Shown piece by piece: positions 4,590-7,260 of a stretch of DNA of 7,260 nt. A program made the translations under genes and the position numbers. The notes under the pieces are model-generated. The model had not been told where the DNA came from. It did no database searches and was given only the letters and a program-made list of their open reading frames with translations. This DNA is from an uncultured Eggerthellaceae bacterium. GTDB lineage: Bacteria; Actinomycetota; Coriobacteriia; Coriobacteriales; Eggerthellaceae. Within the stretch, counting starts at the first letter, position 1, and each line of letters begins with the position of its first letter. Location of the stretch: positions 1 to 7,260 of the forward strand of contig CANOIM010000026.1 of assembly GCA_947566075.1 (NCBI GenBank), read 5' to 3'.

Positions 4590-7076
4590 TCACACGTTCG
4601 CACAAACCACCGCCTGGCCAAGGGATACGCACCCATCATTGGGCGGCAACTCTCGGTTGAGGATGACCGTGAACCCCTTTTCGGCAAGCTGGGGCACGGT
4701 TCGCTGCATCAAATAGCGGTTCATGAACACGCCTCCGGTGAGCACTACGTCTTTGATGTCATAGACCGCTTCCACCATTTGCGCGCAGGTTACGATAGCC
4801 CCTGCCAGAGCCTCATGGAACCGCCTCGCTATCACAGGCACCGAAACATCCGCCGCCAGATCATCCAAGAGCGCCGCAAAAGTGGGTGCAGCGTCCAGCA
4901 GCAGAACGGAAGTGGTTTCCGCCGTGGCCCCTTCGCCTGCCACGTTCTTCACAACAGCTACCGCGTAGCGCTCGGCCGCCCCTTCGCCATCCTCTTCCGC
5001 GAATGCTCCCGGAAATGCATCCGGGTCAGCGCCCTTCTCCCAGGCCGCTGCCTCCAGCAATACCGCCGCCTCACCCTCGTAGGTGGGTTCCGTGCACACC
5101 CCCAGAAGCGCGCTTGCCGCGTCGAACAGCCGCCCCACGGAAGAGGTCACGGGGGTGTTCAGCCCTTGTTCGATCATGCGCTCGCAGATCTGCGCTTGCT
5201 CCCGGCCCAGCAGCTCCAGCGCCTGCTGCGCCTCCGGATGCTCCAGCAGCTCGAACTCCCAAAGCACGCCGTAGGCCATGCGAAGGGGATGCTTGATGGC
5301 CGCCGCGCCGCCCGGCATGGGCACGTAGGCGAAGTTGGCGAAGCGCTCGAAGGCGCTCAGGTTGGAGAGCAGCACCTCCCCGCCCCAAAGGTTGCCATCC
5401 GCACCGTAACCCGTGCCGTCGAAGGCGATGCCGCACACCGGGCCTGGCAGATCGTTCTCCGCCAGGGCAGCCGCGATGTGCGCATGGTGATGCTGCACCT
5501 GAACGACGGGTTCCGGCTTCTCTTCCTGACAGGACGCGGCAGCCTGGTCCAACGCCCACTTCGTGGTGAGGTATTCCGGATGCTTATCAGCGGCCAGCTG
5601 GTCTGCGTGCAGGCCGAACAGCTCCTGGAAACGCGCCTTGCAAGCCAGCCAAGCATCGAAGGTCTCCGCGTTCTCCACGTCCCCGATGTGCTGGGACACG
5701 AACGCCTCGCGGCCGCGCAGGAACGCGAACGTGTTCTTCTGCTCTGGCCCGGCAGCGAAAATGGTTCGGGGCAGATCGGCGGTGGCGAAGGCGTTGGGCA
5801 CGGCACGCTCACCCAGCAGGATGGGTGCGGGCGCGTAGCCACGGGCGCGGCGGACGAACTGCACGGCGCCGCCCGCTTCGCCCAGCTCCAGCACGCGGAG
5901 CACCGTGTCATCGAAGCGCGTGAGGATCTCTCGATCATTCCCCAGGAAACCATCGGCGATCCCCGCCAGCTTCTCACGGGCTTCCCCATCCGTTATCACA
6001 ATAGGCTCATCATGGAGGTTGCCCGAGGTCATCACCAAGGCAACGGGCCCCGGCGTACTCTCCCCAGCCTGAGCTTCGGAAAGATCATGCAACAACAGGT
6101 GCTGCACGGGGGTATAGGGCAACATCACGCCCAACTCAGGCAGATCCCCAGCCACCGATGCAGCCAGCTGATCTGACCCTTTCGCGCCTTTCCGCAGCAG
6201 CACGATGGGCCGTTCGGGCCCTGTGAGCAGGGCCTCTTCCTCTAGGGATACTTCGCAGAACTGGCGAACGTCCTCCACGCTGCCCATCATGACGGCGAAG
6301 GCCTTCCCATCCCGATGCTTCCGCTGGCGCAGCAGCTCCACTGCTTGAGGGTTACGGGCGTCGCAAGCCAGGTGATAGCCTCCCAGCCCTTTGACGGCCA
6401 AGATGCCGCCGCTGCAGAGCAGATGCACCGCCTTCGCCAGCACCTCATCCGACTGCTCTCGGGTCTCAGCCACCATGGCCTGCGGGGCCGTTCGCGTTGG
6501 GTCCCACCAGGTGAGATGCGGGCCGCAGACGAAGCACGCATCGGGCTGCGCGTGGAACCGTCGGTCCGCCGGGTCCTCGTATTCGGTCTGACAGGCCGCG
6601 CACATGGGGAAGACCGCCATGGAGGTGTTCGCGCGGTCATAGGGCAACTTGCCCGTGATGGTGAAGCGGGGGCCACAGTTGGTGCAATTGATGAAAGGGT
6701 AGCGGAACCGGCGGTCTTGCGGATTGAAGAGCTCATGCTCACAATCTGCGCAGGTGGCTAGGTCCGGCGAGACCAAGGTGCTCTCCTGGGCATCATCCTC
6801 TTCGGAGAAGCGGATCTCGAAGGAGTCGAACTGCTCAAGGGGAACCTCATGCAACTCTATCTCCGTCACCTGGGCAGCTGCAGGGGCATTCTCCGAAAGC
6901 TCCAGCACGAACCCGTCCAGCAGATGGGACTCCGCCTCTGCGTGGATATGCACGCCGTCGATGGCGTTCAGCACCCACCCGTTCACCAGGTAGCGCTTGG
7001 CCAACCGATAGACGAACGGCCGGAAGCCCACGCCTTGCACGATGCCCTTCACCCAGATGTCCAGCGCCTCTACCAT
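4590..7076 (-). CDS. hypF: [NiFe]-hydrogenase maturation carbamoyltransferase HypF
   Basis: This 828-aa cytoplasmic protein uses carbamoyl phosphate and ATP to make carbamoyl-adenylate and passes the carbamoyl group to HypE, where it becomes the cyanide ligand of the hydrogenase iron. All expected domains are present. The acylphosphatase domain (about 1-92) has VKGIVQGVGFR (9-19) and N37. Two zinc fingers follow, C109-C112/C131-C134 and C159-C162/C181-C184, with exact CX2C-X18-CX2C spacing and 24 residues between them. The YrdC-like adenylation domain (about 208-395) has KGLGGYHLACDA (229-240) and KHRDGKAFAVM (253-263). The Kae1-like transferase domain has the metal-binding HHHAH (529-533), FDGTGYG (552-558), and LTGGVFMN (779-786). 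ATG 7076 was chosen because AGGAGG (7086-7081) stands 4 nt before it and the acylphosphatase motif follows at the normal place. No other hyp or hydrogenase gene is in the window; its partners must be elsewhere or beyond the edge. Confidence 0.97.
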   Translation of the reverse strand: MVEALDIWVKGIVQGVGFRPFVYRLAKRYLVNGWVLNAIDGVHIHAEAESHLLDGFVLELSENAPAAAQVTEIELHEVPLEQFDSFEIRFSEEDDAQESTLVSPDLATCADCEHELFNPQDRRFRYPFINCTNCGPRFTITGKLPYDRANTSMAVFPMCAACQTEYEDPADRRFHAQPDACFVCGPHLTWWDPTRTAPQAMVAETREQSDEVLAKAVHLLCSGGILAVKGLGGYHLACDARNPQAVELLRQRKHRDGKAFAVMMGSVEDVRQFCEVSLEEEALLTGPERPIVLLRKGAKGSDQLAASVAGDLPELGVMLPYTPVQHLLLHDLSEAQAGESTPGPVALVMTSGNLHDEPIVITDGEAREKLAGIADGFLGNDREILTRFDDTVLRVLELGEAGGAVQFVRRARGYAPAPILLGERAVPNAFATADLPRTIFAAGPEQKNTFAFLRGREAFVSQHIGDVENAETFDAWLACKARFQELFGLHADQLAADKHPEYLTTKWALDQAAASCQEEKPEPVVQVQHHHAHIAAALAENDLPGPVCGIAFDGTGYGADGNLWGGEVLLSNLSAFERFANFAYVPMPGGAAAIKHPLRMAYGVLWEFELLEHPEAQQALELLGREQAQICERMIEQGLNTPVTSSVGRLFDAASALLGVCTEPTYEGEAAVLLEAAAWEKGADPDAFPGAFAEEDGEGAAERYAVAVVKNVAGEGATAETTSVLLLDAAPTFAALLDDLAADVSVPVIARRFHEALAGAIVTCAQMVEAVYDIKDVVLTGGVFMNRYLMQRTVPQLAEKGFTVILNRELPPNDGCVSLGQAVVCANV

Positions 7077-7105
7077 GTGCCCTCCTCGTACCTGTTAGCA
7101 GATGC

Positions 7106-7111
7106 ATTATC
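7106..7111 (-). promoter_or_regulatory. Possible -10 box (GATAAT) of hypF
   Basis: On the minus strand GATAAT matches five of six -10 positions and would start transcription near 7099, about 23 nt before the hypF ATG. No convincing -35 hexamer is present 16-18 bp upstream. The interval 7077-7260 holds no gene. Confidence 0.3.
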
Positions 7112-7151
7112 CCATTCCCTGCTCGAAAGGGGATGCTCCCGAAGTCTGCAA

Positions 7152-7170
7152 CTGTGTACTGATAACACAG
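7152..7170. other. 6-bp hairpin overlapping the 21-bp repeat
   Basis: CTGTGT (7152-7157) pairs with ACACAG (7165-7170) around a 7-nt loop. The right arm is the beginning of the 21-bp repeat at 7162-7182. The left copy of that repeat (94-114) has no such partner, so the hairpin may be accidental. Confidence 0.35.
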
Positions 7171-7182
7171 GGGACGGACCTT
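7162..7182 (+). repeat. 21-bp dispersed repeat, right copy
   Basis: This copy matches 94-114 in direct orientation with one mismatch. It lies upstream of hypF and 27 bp from the large inverted repeat, whereas the left copy lies 29 bp from its large repeat. The two repeat types therefore occur together at both ends but in different relative orientation. Confidence 0.7.
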
Positions 7183-7209
7183 GGGTTGCTGGGTGGGTCC
7201 TGGTTCGGG

Positions 7210-7260
7210 CGCATCTGAGGGGTTGTTCGTTTTCCTCAGATGCGTGGCCTGTTCGGGCGA
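7210..7260 (-). repeat. Right copy of the 51-bp inverted repeat, cut by the window edge
   Basis: This is the reverse complement of 14-64 with two mismatches, and the match is still perfect at the last base of the window, so the real repeat probably continues. CGCATCTGAGG (7210-7220) and CCTCAGATGCG (7234-7244) form a perfect 11-bp stem with a 13-nt loop. TTCGGGCG flanks the hairpin on both sides (7204-7211 and 7252-7259), a 48-bp period that hints at a repeated unit. Confidence 0.85.

Noticed and set aside
4581..6176. 531-aa plus-strand open frame inside hypF
   Set aside because: It is antisense to a complete, well-recognised hypF; its translation is rich in His, Arg, Gln and Leu without any domain. 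Such shadows are common in GC-rich genes.
14..7260. The end repeats as terminal inverted repeats of a transposon
   Set aside because: There is no transposase, integrase or passenger-type cargo, the repeat contains its own hairpin and continues to the window edge, and no target-site duplication can be seen. A dispersed intergenic repeat is simpler.
1..7260. CRISPR array, tRNA or rRNA
   Set aside because: No regularly spaced repeats with unique spacers, no cloverleaf and no rRNA-like stretch were found; the repeats present are isolated copies.

Overview
The window looks like chromosomal DNA from a GC-rich bacterium. The gene content fits an anaerobic actinobacterium of the Coriobacteriia (Eggerthellaceae-like): a PaaK-type CoA ligase, an OmpR/histidine-kinase pair, an MscL with a C-terminal zinc ribbon, and HypF for [NiFe]-hydrogenase maturation. 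The many short 'ggggacg' palindromic repeats between genes also fit. This placement is an inference from content and style; no rRNA or tRNA is present to confirm it.

There are five protein genes. From left to right: a phenylacetate-CoA-ligase-like enzyme (+, 163-1404); a 393-bp intergenic region rich in structure (1405-1797); a response regulator (+, 1798-2466) followed 6 bp later by its sensor kinase (+, 2473-4029); mscL (+, 4095-4553), possibly on the same transcript; and a full-length hypF on the opposite strand (7076 down to 4590), convergent with mscL. No transposase, integrase, tRNA, rRNA or CRISPR array was seen.

The regulator and kinase form a classical two-component system. Upstream of the regulator lie two perfect TTTCAGGTT repeats 11 bp apart, the usual layout of an OmpR-family operator, so autoregulation is likely. 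The ligase, the two-component system, MscL and HypF have no obvious shared pathway. They look like neighbouring housekeeping or accessory genes, not one new system.

The less ordinary signals are between genes. (1) A 51-bp element (49/51 identical) occurs in opposite orientation at the two ends of the window. (2) A 28-bp hairpin element (27/28 identical) sits just after the stop codons of both the ligase gene and mscL; the single difference keeps the stem paired. (3) A 21-bp element occurs in both flanks. (4) Read on the minus strand, the 1459-1669 interval has a possible promoter, several stem-loops (two with identical 9-nt loops and different stems, one with a GNRA tetraloop) and an intrinsic terminator with a T-rich tail. 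It is a candidate unannotated small RNA divergent from the two-component operon. That last point is a hypothesis and is scored accordingly.
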